NCBI GenBank assembly: GCA_026826555.1
Contig: JAKSZT010054396.1
Span: 19,304,233-19,368,232 of the forward strand
Source of the DNA: Tolypeutes matacus
Lineage: Eukaryota > Chordata > Mammalia > Cingulata > Chlamyphoridae
Direction: 5' to 3'
DNA: 64,000 bases
Made by a program: the position numbers and the translations under genes. Under the pieces are notes generated by a model, which saw only the letters and a list, made by a program, of their open reading frames with translations, made no database searches and was not told the DNA's origin. Of this stretch, positions 44,789 through 55,872 are shown piece after piece. Numbering within the stretch: position 1 is the stretch's first letter; every line of letters begins with the position of its first letter.

Positions 44789-45003
44789 TGTGGTAGGCAA
44801 AATAATGGCCCCTCCCAAAGATGTCTCTGGAACCTGTGGCTATGTCACCTTATATGGCAAAAGGAACTCTGCAGATGTGATTGAGTTAAAGATCTTGAGA
44901 TGGGAAGATTATCCTGGAAAAGAGGAGGCAGAACTGGCCACAGAGAGAAAAGCAATAGGGGGGAGGATGCAAGCAAAGAGGCATCATTAGAACCCCCAAA
45001 AGC
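44789..45003 (+). mobile_element. MLT1-type LTR fragment, sense
   Basis: TGTGGTAGGCAAAATAATGG, TGGAACCTGTGGCTATGTCACC, TTATATGGCAAAAGGAACTC and GAGTTAAAGATCTTGAGATGGG are the 5' half of an old MLT1 LTR. It is truncated at the 3' end. The 66-codon ORF is incidental. Confidence 0.85.
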
Positions 45004-45277
45004 CAAGCTCCAGATTGAATGCTTTTCAGCATCAAAGGTGAGCCAGGGCTAGAAGGAAGCCCAGACTTCCTTTGAAGCTGTATACAGGAATTCAAGAGCA
45101 AGAGGACCAGAATGGTGATGGTTAAGGCAAACGAAGGCCGGATACCTAATTCAGTTCTATAGATGTCTAAGGCATTGAATGCCTGCTTGCTGGGGGCCAG
45201 CTCTGTCCTAGGAGCTGAGTTGCCTTCAAGGGTCTTGTTATGTTCTGGTTGGAAGAATCCAGCAATTTCACTAATTC

Positions 45278-45471
45278 TTCTAAGGCAGGGGTTCTTAACT
45301 TTTTTGTTCCACAGACCCCTTTGCCACGTGAAAGCCATGGACCCTTTATTAAGTCCACACTATACTGTATATTATTTAACAAACATATCATATCTGTCCC
45401 CACAAGAATAATGGTTTTTTGAATTTCAATTCAAGCTCACAGACCCTTGGTTAAGAACCCCTGCTCTAAGG
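45278..45471 (+). mobile_element. hAT-type MITE with 8-bp TSD
   Basis: Body 45286-45463. Ends CAGGGGTTCTTAAC and GTTAAGAACCCCTG are a perfect inverted pair. Flanks TTCTAAGG and CTCTAAGG. Same subfamily as 6359-6593 but about 57 bp shorter internally. Confidence 0.9.
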
Positions 45472-45559
45472 TGAGATCCACCAGGATAGAGCCACAGGGA
45501 AGTACAAAGAGTCACAGCGGTTGCGGAGAGAAAGAAATCACATCTACTACAGTGTAAAG

Positions 45560-45810
45560 AAAAGAAATTAATAACCACCAAGAGGTCACTATGAGGCAGG
45601 TTCTGTTCTGGACATATTCACATAAATGATCCCATTTAGGCTGTCAGAGACTCTGTGAGGTAAACGTTACATTGTTTTGTGGACTGAGGCTCAGAGAGAT
45701 TACATATCTTGCCCAAACACAGCTAATAAATGACAGAACCAAGACTGAAACTAGGTATTTTGATTTCAAGCCCAGTATACTTTCCACCACACTGCACTGA
45801 CTCCTGGGGG
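45560..45810 (-). repeat. MIR SINE, antisense
   Basis: CTGAGGCTCAGAGAGATTACATATC, CACAGCTAATAAATGACAGAACC and CAAGCCCAGTATACTTTCCACC in order. Confidence 0.82.
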
Positions 45811-45829
45811 GAATCATAAAATGCTTCAT

Positions 45830-46070
45830 GTGTTATTTAATGATGTGGAAAGATGTTTAAGAGACATAGTTAAATGGATAAAGCAGTTATGTGATCTTAT
45901 GAACACACACACATTTTTTTTATCCTAAAAAATCAAGACTAATATACAATACACCAAAATACCATCGATTAGCTCTCTCTCAGTGATGAATTTGGGAGTA
46001 ATTAAAAAAAAATTCTTTTTGCTAATCTATATTTTATAAATTTTCTACAAGGAACCTGTAATGTATTTGT
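45830..46070 (+). repeat. Probable old LINE 3' fragment
   Basis: GATGTGGAAAGATGTTTAAGAG, CTCTCAGTGATGAATTTGGG and AATTTTCTACAAGGAACC resemble the 38.4-kb fragment in layout. Family uncertain. Confidence 0.4.
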
Positions 46071-46099
46071 AAATGCTAATGGAACTATTAGAACTCTGG

Positions 46100-46500
46100 G
46101 TTTTTAAATTCCTTGAAGGGATTTTGCCTGAGCACAGATTTCCAAGTATTTTAGAGGAGCCTGAAAGGATGGGAAGATGTTAGGGGATTTCTGGACAGAC
46201 CAGAAGAGCAAGAGCAAATGTACAGAAGCACGAATATTAGGATTATTTTTTGGGTCTGTTTGTGCAGAAAATAAAGATTTAAGGGTAGCTGTAATATGAG
46301 GACCGCGTAGAAGAATAGAGGTGTGTGTGACTGTGGATAGGGGGGTTGGTGCTACCTCGTGTGACAGGCTAAAGATTTGGTGTGGAGATCCACAGATTAT
46401 GAGAGACCTAACCCATAGGTGGTTGTTAAGATGCTGTACTAGAAACAAAAACTTAAATGCAGTAGGGAATGGGAATTAAGTGTGGCTATGTTTAGAGGTT
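46100..46500 (+). repeat. Ancient repeat fragment
   Basis: GAGCCTGAAAGGATGGG, CAGACCAGAAGAGC and the following purine-rich text look like the long L2-like family. Weak. The 114-codon minus ORF is incidental. Confidence 0.35.
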
Positions 46501-46504
46501 ATTT

Positions 46505-47435
46505 TCTTGATATTGGAAGTGTGGGAAAACTCTGCTGATCCCCACCACACTGGTCCCAGGTTGTGGCACACCATCACCACCTAGTGGTTGATTAGCCAAA
46601 TTGTAGGGCTAATGGGCTGTGCTACAGCCCGGGATGTGGAGGAATTTATTCATCAAAGCCAAGTCTTCAAGTTATCTGCATCGCCATTTTAAAGGCTTAG
46701 GATTATATGGATAAATAACTGAATGTTTTGGTATTAACCTGGCTTCTCTATTGATATGGACACTGCTTCTTTGTCTAACTCAAAATTGTCCAAACCCAGT
46801 AGATAGAGAAGGAACATTTATATCCTTTGGAACATACAGATATATGGGTTCATCGGGAAGCTGATAGGATGCAATAACTGTGAGACTTGCAATGAAGGAA
46901 AGAAATACTTACTTAATAACTCTTACCAGGTTGACATTTAAGAGATTTAGCTGCCAAGCACCAAACAAACAGTGACTTTTACAGAGGCACTGGTTTCAGC
47001 TCATTCTGTGGCCTCATTAGATGTCATTACAATAAGTCCTGGATTTTGAACAGAAGAAGGGTTGGGGGTGTGGCCAGTTCTTTGATTTTTGTGTCACTGC
47101 AACCTATTCAAGGCAATATCTCCTGGCATCCATGACTTTTCTTTATCAGTGTCTTATAGTTCTTGGGAAGGCTGGTCTTAAGAAATGATCATAGATGGGC
47201 TCAGATAATTGTTGATGGGGGGATGGGGATGGGGGCATAAATCTGATCATGAATCTGTAGCTGTGGATAACACGTAAACAGTCTGTCTGCTTCACATAGA
47301 GCCCTCCATGTGATGGGATGAATGCTGTTCCAGGAGTTGGATTCCTATTTTCCTATCTTTAATTTCTGAACCTCTTTCTCTAGTTGGATTCAGAAGGCCG
47401 ACATGGGGAAATTGTTCAGGCATTCAAAGTGGTGT
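46505..47435. other. Unique sequence with G-rich patch
   Basis: Nothing recognised. GGGGGGATGGGGATGGGGG at 47217-47235 has three G-runs. Confidence 0.35.
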
Positions 47436-47439
47436 CTTA

Positions 47440-47500
47440 CTCATCTGTGTCTCCTCAGTGCTTTGTCATGTAGTAGCTATTTGACAGTTTAACAAGTCTG
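47440..47500 (+). repeat. L2-like 3'-end fragment
   Basis: CTGTGTCTCCTCAGTGCTTTG then CATGTAGTAGCTATTTG, an L2 tail pattern. Confidence 0.45.
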
Positions 47501-47563
47501 TATCATTCTTGTGTTTTATCATCAAGGTCCTCAATTGCCTCTTACAGAAAAAGTTGTCAAAAT

Positions 47564-47805
47564 GCTTTGGTCTTGGGGAGCAGATATGGCTCAAGAAATT
47601 GTGCGCCTGCCTCTACATGGGAGGTCCTGGATTTGGTTCCTGGTGCCTCCTAAAGAAAATGAGCAAAACAACGAGCAAACAGATGGGGGAGCCAACACAG
47701 AGGAGCTGATGTGGCTCAGTGGTTTGCGCACCAGCCTCCTGCATACTTGGTCCCGGGTTCAATTCCTGGTCCTGGTATCTCCAAAAAAAAAAAAGCTTTG
47801 GACTT
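47564..47805 (+). mobile_element. DAS-type SINE dimer, sense, with TSD
   Basis: Body 47575-47794. Left monomer GGGGAGCAGATATGGCTCAAG to TGCCTCCTAAAGAAAATGAGC. Right monomer GGAGCTGATGTGGCTCAGTGG to GGTATCTCC plus A12. Bracketed by GCTTTGG[T/A]CTT at 47564-47574 and 47795-47805. The 66- and 119-codon ORFs here are SINE translations. Confidence 0.92.
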
Positions 47806-47934
47806 TATTTCTGTTACATTTCTCCTCCAATTATAGGACTATCCTCCTATCAGGCTTGGTCCACTCTTAAGTGATCCCCACACAGAGGAGTTGAGAACTT
47901 ACATCTGAAGGCAACCCAGCATGTTACAAGAATA

Positions 47935-48110
47935 AAGATTTCAGAGTCCAACAGGCATGGGCTGGAGTTGAGATTCTGCCTCTTGGGATCTGTGTGATCT
48001 TGGGAAAGCTACTTAAACTTTCTGTACTTTAAAATTCTTCTCTTTTAAGCTGAAAAATCTATAAACCACAGACAGTTGTTGTTGGGATTAAATGTAATAT
48101 CTACAAGTGC
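47935..48110 (+). repeat. MIR fragment, sense
   Basis: GAGTCCAACAGGCATGGGC, GATCTGTGTGATCTTGGG and AAACTTTCTGTACTTTAAAAT in order. Confidence 0.78.
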
Positions 48111-48114
48111 CCGT

Positions 48115-49585
48115 GTTAGGAATAGATATTATTTTTTCAGGCCTGTGAGTTCTACATTTCCACCTGCCCTATGCAATGGAGGATATGCTGAAGATCTTTA
48201 GCTTCAAAGTTCAAGATGGGACATTGCATTCTGCCGCTTTCATTTTCATGACTACCACTCACCTCCTCCCCTCACCCCAGTCTTATTCCTTTGTCTCTAC
48301 TCTCAGGGAAGTGCCACCACCTGGCTCAGTGATCTGCAGCACCCTAGGGTTCTCCAAGGCTGGGTGTTGGGGGACCTCAGGTCCCCAACTCTGCTCTAAT
48401 TGGAAAGCATGCTTTTGATCTATTTTATGTATTAGAATTTGGAATGGGATTTCTTTTGGATAAAGGTTCTATAGAAAAAAGAGGAAAGGTTTTGAAAACC
48501 ATCAACCACTGGCCTTGGTCTAGAATAAAGACACTGGGTCAAGAGAAGAAATTATTTAAAGGACTAGACTTTTGTGAGGTATAGCTTATAAAATCATAGA
48601 AATGCCCCTGGGAATATCGTAGATGCATGCAGCGACTTTTGAACCATCGAGAAGATGGGCCTATAATTCCAGCAAGAAATAACCCCATAGGAAGATAGTT
48701 GGAGTTGCATCCACAATCATTTTTCAATTGATGGCATTTTCATAGCCAAAAGCTGGTGGAAAACTGAGTACTGTCACTAGATGCCTGGTGTGATGTTGAC
48801 ATGGGGAAGCTACTCCCTAGGTTGAAGCAGCAGGAAGCGGAAAAGAATGAAACTGTGTTCTCTTTGCAATATACAAATGCTGTTTCACAATTATAGCAGT
48901 TTATTCTTTGGGGTTTGGGCCTGGGGAGAGAAACAGGATGCCTACTTCTCAGTATGAGCCGTGGGAGAGTATAAAGGAGCTGCGAGAGTAGAGCAGGTAG
49001 TGCAGGGTGCAAGGTGACTTGGGGCAAAGCTCCTCTCTGTCTTTGAAATGATTCTCTGCTATGGAATAAATAGCACCGTACTCTTTAGTATTAATGGGCA
49101 CCTGGAATTTTGTGGCGCTTCCTTGTAAGTGTTCCATAATTATGGTGATTATGCGGAGCAATCTTATTTTTCTGTCATGCCTCCATACCTCTCATTTAAT
49201 TTTTCACAAATCTACCTTTCAGCTTCCAAATCTCTTTAGCTCTCAGTGGGAACCCTTTAAATAATTTGCAGATCTGGAACAGAAAAACATGTTAATTTTG
49301 GCCTTACTGATTCAGAATTTGGAATAACTGTATCAGAGGTAGAGCAAAGATATAAATAGCCCTACTTATGAGGAAATGACTCGCAAGAGCAAGTTCACAA
49401 AGGTAGCGTAGGATCCCAACAGGAACAATGTGCTTATAGGTATTTAACGGCATACAATGTGATATCCTAATGACAAATCCTTCTTACCTTTTCATTAAAG
49501 CAGGATCTCTACAAAGCAATGTTGCATTATCTAGGTTTGTGTTAATCTTAATAGAAAGAATAATATTTTATTGTTCAGGGAAAAG
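48115..49585. other. Unique sequence, nothing recognised
   Basis: ORFs of 62-95 codons have no family features. Confidence 0.35.
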
Positions 49586-49589
49586 CAGA

Positions 49590-49675
49590 CTCCTTTCTTT
49601 CTTTCTTCCTCCTTCCCCCCTCCCTACCCACCTCTCTCCCCCCCCCCCCCTTCCTCTCTCTCTCTCTTTTCTCCT
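49590..49675. repeat. Polypyrimidine microsatellite
   Basis: TTTC/CT/C runs including a C stretch of about 13, almost free of purines. The 76-codon ORF across it is low complexity. Confidence 0.9.
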
Positions 49676-49679
49676 GACC

Positions 49680-50790
49680 GTCTACTATCTTTCTCCTTAA
49701 TTAGTCTGAAGTAGAAAGGTTTTACCACATTTGAAAATTAATATGTGAGCAACTGCTGTTCATTTCTGGATTAGGACACTACAGACGGATAACAAATATG
49801 GACAATATCTCTAAAGTTCGGATGAAGTCTTATACTCAAAGTGAAAAAAACAACAACACACATGCTATTTTGTAATTAAGAATATAGTCTCCATATGATT
49901 CAGATCTGAGAAAGGTCACTGAGTCACGTGGACTAAGCCATTGTCTGGCTGTCATTGCCAGATGGCCTGGAATGGATGTTCCAGTGATACAGAGACATCT
50001 ACACACTCTTGAGAAATGAAATCTCCATTGTAAGCACTTGTGAGTTGTTTTCACCCCCTTTTGGGGTGCAGGTGGTTGCATGGGTATTTAAGCTGCCCAA
50101 CAGTTTATTGAGCTCAGCCTTAGTAATCTGACTAATTGGTATCAAATCACTGGTCTGTCCTCAATTTCCTCATCTTAACATGGAGATAACCCCCATTTTG
50201 AGAAAGAAATGATATGTAAAGAGCTCAGCACAGCCCTCGGCTTTGATGGTTTTGAGTAGTGAAGATGATACCAGATTTCCTGTGAGAAACCAGAGCAAAC
50301 CAGCAGCTGTGATTTCTCTACTCCCTTACCAGCTACCATTGCTTTTATGTCTCACCTGTGTACCTAGGTCTACACACATCTGGTCTCAATTTTGTTTCTT
50401 CCTTCAACATTTCCTCCCTCCCCCCAGTAGGAAAAAGTAATGAATTGGTTTGACTTGAAGATACTCGAGTCTCTGTGTTGGTTGCTGAAGCTGTTTACTT
50501 TCCTTGTCTTATTTGTCAGATTTCAGCCACCTTCTACATGTCCTGCCCTCTAAGGCATTCACTTTACTTGGTGGGATTTCTGGCATCTGGACTTGCCTCT
50601 GAACAGATATTCGTAAGTGCCCTGTCCCATCATGACACTGGTTTCTGAACTTCAACTTACCCTGACTAACTGGTATCTACTGGAACAGTGATCCCCATTT
50701 TTCTCCTCCAGGACCTAGGACCCTTGCCTGTTTAATTCCTATATATCCATCCTTGCTTTGATGTACTAATGCTGATGTGTACATACATGC
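49680..50790. other. Mostly unique sequence with a MIR-like fragment
   Basis: 50150-50240 (TCAATTTCCTCATCTTAACATGG ... AAAGAGCTCAGCACAG) is a MIR fragment in sense. The rest is unrecognised. Confidence 0.45.
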
Positions 50791-50809
50791 ACACACACAC
50801 ACACACACA
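50789..50809. repeat. (CA)n microsatellite
   Basis: About ten CA dinucleotides following TGCA. Likely polymorphic. Confidence 0.85.
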
Positions 50810-50934
50810 TAGATAAATGGAGAAATAGATAGGTGACTGGAAAATGGAACCCCACTGAAATGGATGGAAGGAAGTCATGATGTGTAATCGTATTGAATGT
50901 GTTTCTGTTGCTACTTGCAACTATTAGCATTGAT

Positions 50935-51060
50935 TCATTCATTCATTGACTTATCACCCAACATATATCAGGCCCATGCACTGCATCAGCTACTCTGCTG
51001 GGTGCAATCAGTGACATATAGATGGGAAGACCTGCTCTGATTTTATTAAATGGAGCATAA
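50935..51060 (+). repeat. Ancient L2-like fragment
   Basis: ATTCATTCATTCATTGACTTATC, then GCACTGCATCAGCTACTCTGCTGGGTGC. Confidence 0.45.
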
Positions 51061-51195
51061 GACAATTTTGTGTTCTGCCAACTTCCTCGGTAATAGTGGA
51101 CTTGTTTCTGGATTTATGTCAAGAACTGTAATGTGGATTTCAATAGCTGGAAACTGGTAACAGAAAGCCCAGTTATTGAGCTGGCCCAAGTAGCT

Positions 51196-51231
51196 TGTAT
51201 ACAGGTGAAGGACTGTATACAGGTGAAGGAC
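51196..51231. repeat. Exact 18-bp tandem duplication
   Basis: TGTATACAGGTGAAGGAC occurs twice with no spacer and no mismatch. Confidence 0.97.
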
Positions 51232-51350
51232 GGTTGTGTGTCCGGAGACTTCATTTGTGGTCTCGGCTCTTTAACTAACTGTGGGCCGTAGATGAAACAG
51301 CCTTCTCTGTACCTCAGTTTCTTTAGCCATAAAAGAAGGCAACTAGGCTA
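51232..51350 (+). repeat. MIR fragment, sense
   Basis: GGTCTCGGCTCTTTAACTAACTGTG then GTACCTCAGTTTCTTTAGCC. The tandem duplication sits at its upstream edge. Confidence 0.65.
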
Positions 51351-51661
51351 GATGAGTCAGCTCTTGAATTTTAATTTATAAAAATTTTTCTGAAATGTTA
51401 GGGCTAAGAGAGAGAGCCACAGATTGCTCTCACCTTGCCCCATTATGTTACTTAGAGTTTGTAGATTCTGTCACCAAAGAGGTGCCTTTGGAACAGTGAG
51501 CACAGGATGTGTCCCCACTGGCATTATCTCCTTCATGAAGGTTCCAGCCCCTGTGGCTGGTCTCGTGCATATGCAGCCTGCAGGCCTTTTGCCAAGACTG
51601 GTTTCTATAAAAATACAGACATTGAGATGTTACTTCTTCTTTTGCTTTTTAAATTTTTTAG

Positions 51662-51728
51662 GTTCATACTGTATGAAGAACAAAATCAGCTGCTGGAAAC
51701 CATTAACACTCTAATGTCCCAGAACTGA
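51662..51728 (+). CDS. Candidate terminal coding exon (coiled-coil-like tail)
   Basis: A long pyrimidine-rich tract and acceptor (TTGCTTTTTAAATTTTTTAG) end at 51661. After one leading base, 21 codons run to a TGA at 51726-51728, and an AATAAA lies at 51754-51759. The tail (FILYEEQNQLLETINTLMSQ plus N) is charged/polar, with hydrophobic or heptad positions at residues 3, 7, 10, 14, 17 and 21, which suits a short coiled coil. No repeat covers it. I do not recognise the protein, and I could not find matching upstream exons. A chance ORF is the main alternative. If real, it is the 3' end of a plus-strand gene whose introns fill the left of the window. Confidence 0.35.
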
Positions 51729-51753
51729 GGACTCAACTAGGTGGTCATGAAAC

Positions 51754-51759
51754 AATAAA
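51754..51759 (+). terminator. AATAAA polyadenylation signal candidate
   Basis: A canonical hexamer 26 bases after the stop of the candidate terminal exon. A GT-rich element (TTTCTGTAGGGT) follows. Common by chance in AT-rich DNA, so it matters only together with the exon. Confidence 0.3.
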
Positions 51760-51894
51760 ACACATCTTTCTGTAGGGTACTCATGATCCGAGACATGTTT
51801 ACATGTGAACATGTGACGGGAAAGCTGCATGTTGCATTTCAAAGCAAATTCATTAAAGTTTATGGAAGCCTTATCATTACTATATTTTAAAAGC

Positions 51895-52165
51895 AACTTT
51901 AATTTCTTTCTGATTATAAAGAAAAATATGTATTTATTTTAGAATAGGAAACAACAAAATATCCTAAAATAACAACTTTTAGCATATATGCACATATAAA
52001 TATATACATTTCTATTTTTGTATTTTTATATTCTGTCTTTTGTATCAAACATTGTATCATATGCAGTTCCCATTTGACGAGAATTAGTTTGAAGACATAC
52101 TTTTTAGTAGCTGCATATCCAGTCCATCCTTTGGTTGTCCCATAATTTTAATGAACTGTTGCCAC
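51895..52165 (-). mobile_element. L1 (HAL1-like) fragment, antisense
   Basis: TATGTATTTATTTTAGAATAGG, TTTTTAGTAGCTGCATATCCAG and GTCCCATAATTTTAATGAACTG fit the reverse-complement L1/HAL1 3' pattern. Diverged. Confidence 0.55.
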
Positions 52166-52499
52166 AATGTGAAAATGTATTTTTATGTTAGACCTTATGG
52201 GATTTTTTTTTTAAGTGGCCTATGTAGGTGGGAAGATAAATCTGTCTTTGGACTAACAGATTTGAAGTTCATATTGGCTGTGAGAAGAAATTGCCTGTAT
52301 TTGTAATTAACTAAGATGTAATTAGCATCTTCATTTTTTTAAATTCTATCCATAATCTAAGTTGCTTGATGTTTAAAGATTCGAATAATGCACAAGGACT
52401 TTTGGGGAGATTCTATTTTTCTACTTAAGTGTGCCCAAACACAATAGCAGAGATAAGAACAGTCAAAACAATAATACACAAAGAAAAGAAATAGAAAGG

Positions 52500-52710
52500 G
52501 AAGAAAACTGACATTCATGGAGCACATGTTATGTAGAAGCACATACATCCTATCATTAAGATCTCAGAACCAGTCTGTGAGATTGATGTTAAGTAGCTCA
52601 GAGAAGTTCTGCAACTTGCCCAGGAACATCTAGCTGGAAAATGGCAGAGCCAGTATTTGGACCTAAGTCTGGGTCAAATCCAAAATCCAAATTCTTCCTA
52701 TATTGTACCA
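52500..52710 (-). repeat. MIR SINE, antisense
   Basis: ACATTCATGGAGCACATGTTATG, GCAACTTGCCCAGGAACATC and GGCAGAGCCAGTATTTGGACC in order. Confidence 0.8.
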
Positions 52711-52714
52711 TGTT

Positions 52715-53915
52715 GCCTAAACACAATTAAGCCCTGAATCAATCCCTGATTTCCCTGCCACATAGCACTGTAAAGCTGTAGAAGAAATTTACTAAGATAA
52801 TCTATAAGAGCAGTGGTTTTCTGCTGTTTGGAATCACCCGGGGGCTTGGGAAGATGGGGGTTGACAAGGGATCCACTGTCCCTCCAGCCCCAGCATCTTC
52901 CCTCTATCTACTGCTTCTACCACAGCTTCTCAACCTTTTCCTGTTTTACTTATTGGGCTTCTGAAGAAGCTGCCACCCCCGTACTCCCGATGCTTTGTTT
53001 TACCACCACCGTCACCATCACCAAATGTACCCAAGTCCCTGGCCTGGGTGCTTCACTTGAATGTGATTGACTTTCCATGGGAACTTGGCTCAAAGCAAAT
53101 CTGTGGCCACCCCACTGCAAAGTAGGCTTGATAGATTAGTACTTCCTGATGAAACATCCTTCCAGATTTCCAGTGGAAATAATCATTCATTGAACAGCAG
53201 TGAAAATGATAAAAAAGAATTTTCTTTGTTTTAACTCTGCATTGTGACTTTTATGTCTTTATTTATGAAGACAGTTTTCTTCATAACCACCTAAGATTTT
53301 CCACTCAGAGAGTTCTCCATCTTTGCCTGTGATCAATTATAACAGCTCTAAAATAGCATGCAATTCTGAAATTCTCGCCACCATGTTTCCAATCAGGCAG
53401 TTTATTTACTCATCAAGCAGTTACTGAGCACCAGCTACAGGCCAAACACAAAGCTCTTACTGTATCCTCAATAATGTCTCTTTTTCTGCCTTCTTTCCAT
53501 GCTATGCATTTGTGGAATGCTATTTTTCAAGGAATTTTTACATTTATTTGAAATACTAGTAAGAATAAACTTACTTGCTGAGTATTAAAGCTCAGTAATT
53601 CTGTAGTATGAAATGTGGTTCAACATTAAAACAACAATGCTGTGAAAAATATGTAATGTAATATGAACATGTAAATTATAAAATAAGTTATGTTTCTTAC
53701 TTCATAGTTACTTTATACATATCACCTTAGGTTAAAGTTCTAACAACCTAAGATCTAGAAACAGGGAACAGCTTTTACTAAGCGTTGGTAATTGGAGACG
53801 GGTTTTTGCTACTTTGCTATTATTTTTTATTTGTTTGAACTAGGCTTTGAAAGTTCTTGGATTAGTGGTCCGTATCAGTAACATGAGAGGTTATGTGGTG
53901 TATTGCTTCAAAGTC
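52715..53915. other. Unique sequence, nothing recognised
   Basis: The start (CAGTGGTTTTCTGCTGTTTGGAATCACC, 52811) looks like a broken hAT-MITE end without a partner. Otherwise nothing. Confidence 0.35.
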
Positions 53916-53919
53916 TGCA

Positions 53920-54040
53920 TGACACTTTTACCTCATTTCTTTTTATTCTTCCTAAGAACCTTCAAATATAGGTAGGTATTAGTGTTCGCATTCTGTGGAC
54001 GAAGAAACTGAGCTCACACAGCTGGTCATCACAGAGAAGG
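53920..54040 (-). repeat. MIR fragment, antisense
   Basis: GTAGGTATTAGTGTTCGC, GACGAAGAAACTGAGC and CACACAGCTGGTCATC. Confidence 0.65.
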
Positions 54041-54316
54041 GAATGGAATGAATCATCTGTCTCACAGTTCACTAGTTTTCAGAACTATGTAGGAATAGTG
54101 TCTTTTATTTTCTGGGTGTACCCATCTTGAGATCCTCACAAAATGAAAATTCTAAGAAAACATACATATCCCTACTTGAACAATGTTTTACATTCACAAT
54201 AGAAAACTGAAACTCACAAAATGAATTTGGAAATAGCCGATCCCCATTTATGGACAATTGCCCAAACTGGTAAAATGTACATAATGTACACCTCATAGGC
54301 ACAGTACATTCCAAAT

Positions 54317-54553
54317 GCAGTGAGGGGAGCAGATGTGGCTCAAGCAGTTGAGCGCCTGCCTTCCACATAGGAAGGTCCCAGGTTCGGTTCCTGGTGCCTC
54401 CTAAAAACAAAAAAGCAAACAACAAGCAAACAAACAAACAAAAAATCAATTCAGGGGAGCTGATGTGGCTCAGTGGTTGAGTGCCGGCTTCCCACATACA
54501 AGGTTCTGGATTCAATCCCTGGCCCTGGTACCTCAAAAAAAAAAAGAGCAGTG
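54317..54553 (+). mobile_element. DAS-type SINE dimer, sense, with short TSD
   Basis: Body about 54323-54547. The left monomer GGGGAGCAGATGTGGCTCAAG, with B-box GGTTCGGTTCC, ends TGCCTCCTAAAAAC and a CAAA-type linker. The right monomer GGGGAGCTGATGTGGCTCAG ends GGTACCTC plus A-run. GCAGTG flanks both sides (54317-54322, 54548-54553). ORFs of 68 and 143 codons are SINE translations. Confidence 0.9.
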
Positions 54554-54559
54554 TGATGT

Positions 54560-55430
54560 GCTTGATGGCGAAAATACATTATTACCCTCAGTCAGTATGT
54601 TCGTCTAAATGTATGAATGCAACACTATTTTGGAGCATGTTAGGTTCCCTGATTGGAAATGTTCTTGAACTAAAATATCCTCCATGACAAGTTTTTTTTG
54701 TGGTTATAAAAAAAGATCAGCATCTCGCAGGTTACCCGATTAGCTAATTACTTAGAATTCAGATCAGGTATTTGTGGTGAAATTAGCATGCAGTAACCAT
54801 CAGTTTTTGACAAGGGTTTCTGAAGAAAGAAATGGATAGTTGTAAGTGATAAACTGGTAAGGAGAAAAATAGGAAGTGGATTTTCAGGGTTAAATTTTAT
54901 CACGTGGGTTGAATGAAGTCTTGGTGTTTTAATGATGTTCAGAAAGGGTAGATGGGTAAATAGGAAAAGCAAAGCTGCTTCTTTAGGAGGAGAGCAGAGT
55001 CTGGTGTGTAACTCGTAATGTGGGCTCAGTTACTCCCTCACATTCTGAGCCGGAGGACCTGTGAGAGGTGGTTATTTTCCACTTAACAAATGGTAGGAGG
55101 TTGTTCTTAATGTATTTACTCAGAGGCCCCGACTTACACATAAGTTACTTCCTGATTGCAGTTTACTGAGGTCTAGTCCTAAAATGACTGGAGTCGAATC
55201 TGAGGAAAGATCCTACCACATCTGAATCATGCACTTCCTGTTGTATCCTCTGTCCTGGGTTACAGGTGCTGATATAAAATGTGAATGCAATAAGAATAAT
55301 GTACTTTCTCTTGTGTTCCTCCACTCCCCATCCCTGCCTCTCTCCCTTAAATGCTATAGAATATGACTCACCCCTAAATAGGAATGGAGACCTTTTATTC
55401 TCCAAAGTGCAATGTTTGTTTCCCCAAATA
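54560..55430. other. Unique sequence, nothing recognised
   Basis: No gene or repeat signal. Confidence 0.4.
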
Positions 55431-55464
55431 TTGTTTCAGTTGACATGACACCTTCCACAGTGAT

Positions 55465-55610
55465 CCAGGCAGCAAGCTGTTTCTTAGCCAGTCTGGGTCT
55501 CAGTTACCACATCTAAAAACTGGGGAAAATAATATTACCTAACTCACAGATTTGGATGTGGAGTAAATGATTTGATATTTGTAAAACACTTAAAAGAGTA
55601 GTTTATTGTT
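55465..55610 (+). repeat. MIR fragment, sense
   Basis: GTCTGGGTCTCAGTTACCACATC and AATAATATTACCTAACTCACAG. Confidence 0.72.
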
Positions 55611-55872
55611 TATTAAATAATGGCAAAGATTGGCTGCCACTCAGGAAGTAACGAACTCTGGAGCCAGTTGAATATAGTAGGTCAAAAATAATGTGCCAGC
55701 CACTGTGGAAAGCAATATGGCTATTCCTAAGAAAGTTAAATACAGAATTACCGTATGCCCTGGCAATCCCACTTCTAGGTATATACCCAAAGAAAGGGAA
55801 AATAGAGTCTCAAACAGATACTTGTACACCAACGTTTATGCAGCGTTATTCATAATAGCCAAAAGGTGGAAA

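Noticed and set aside
47217..47235. G-quadruplex
   Set aside because: Only three separated G-runs of four or more, so a standard four-tetrad motif is not met.
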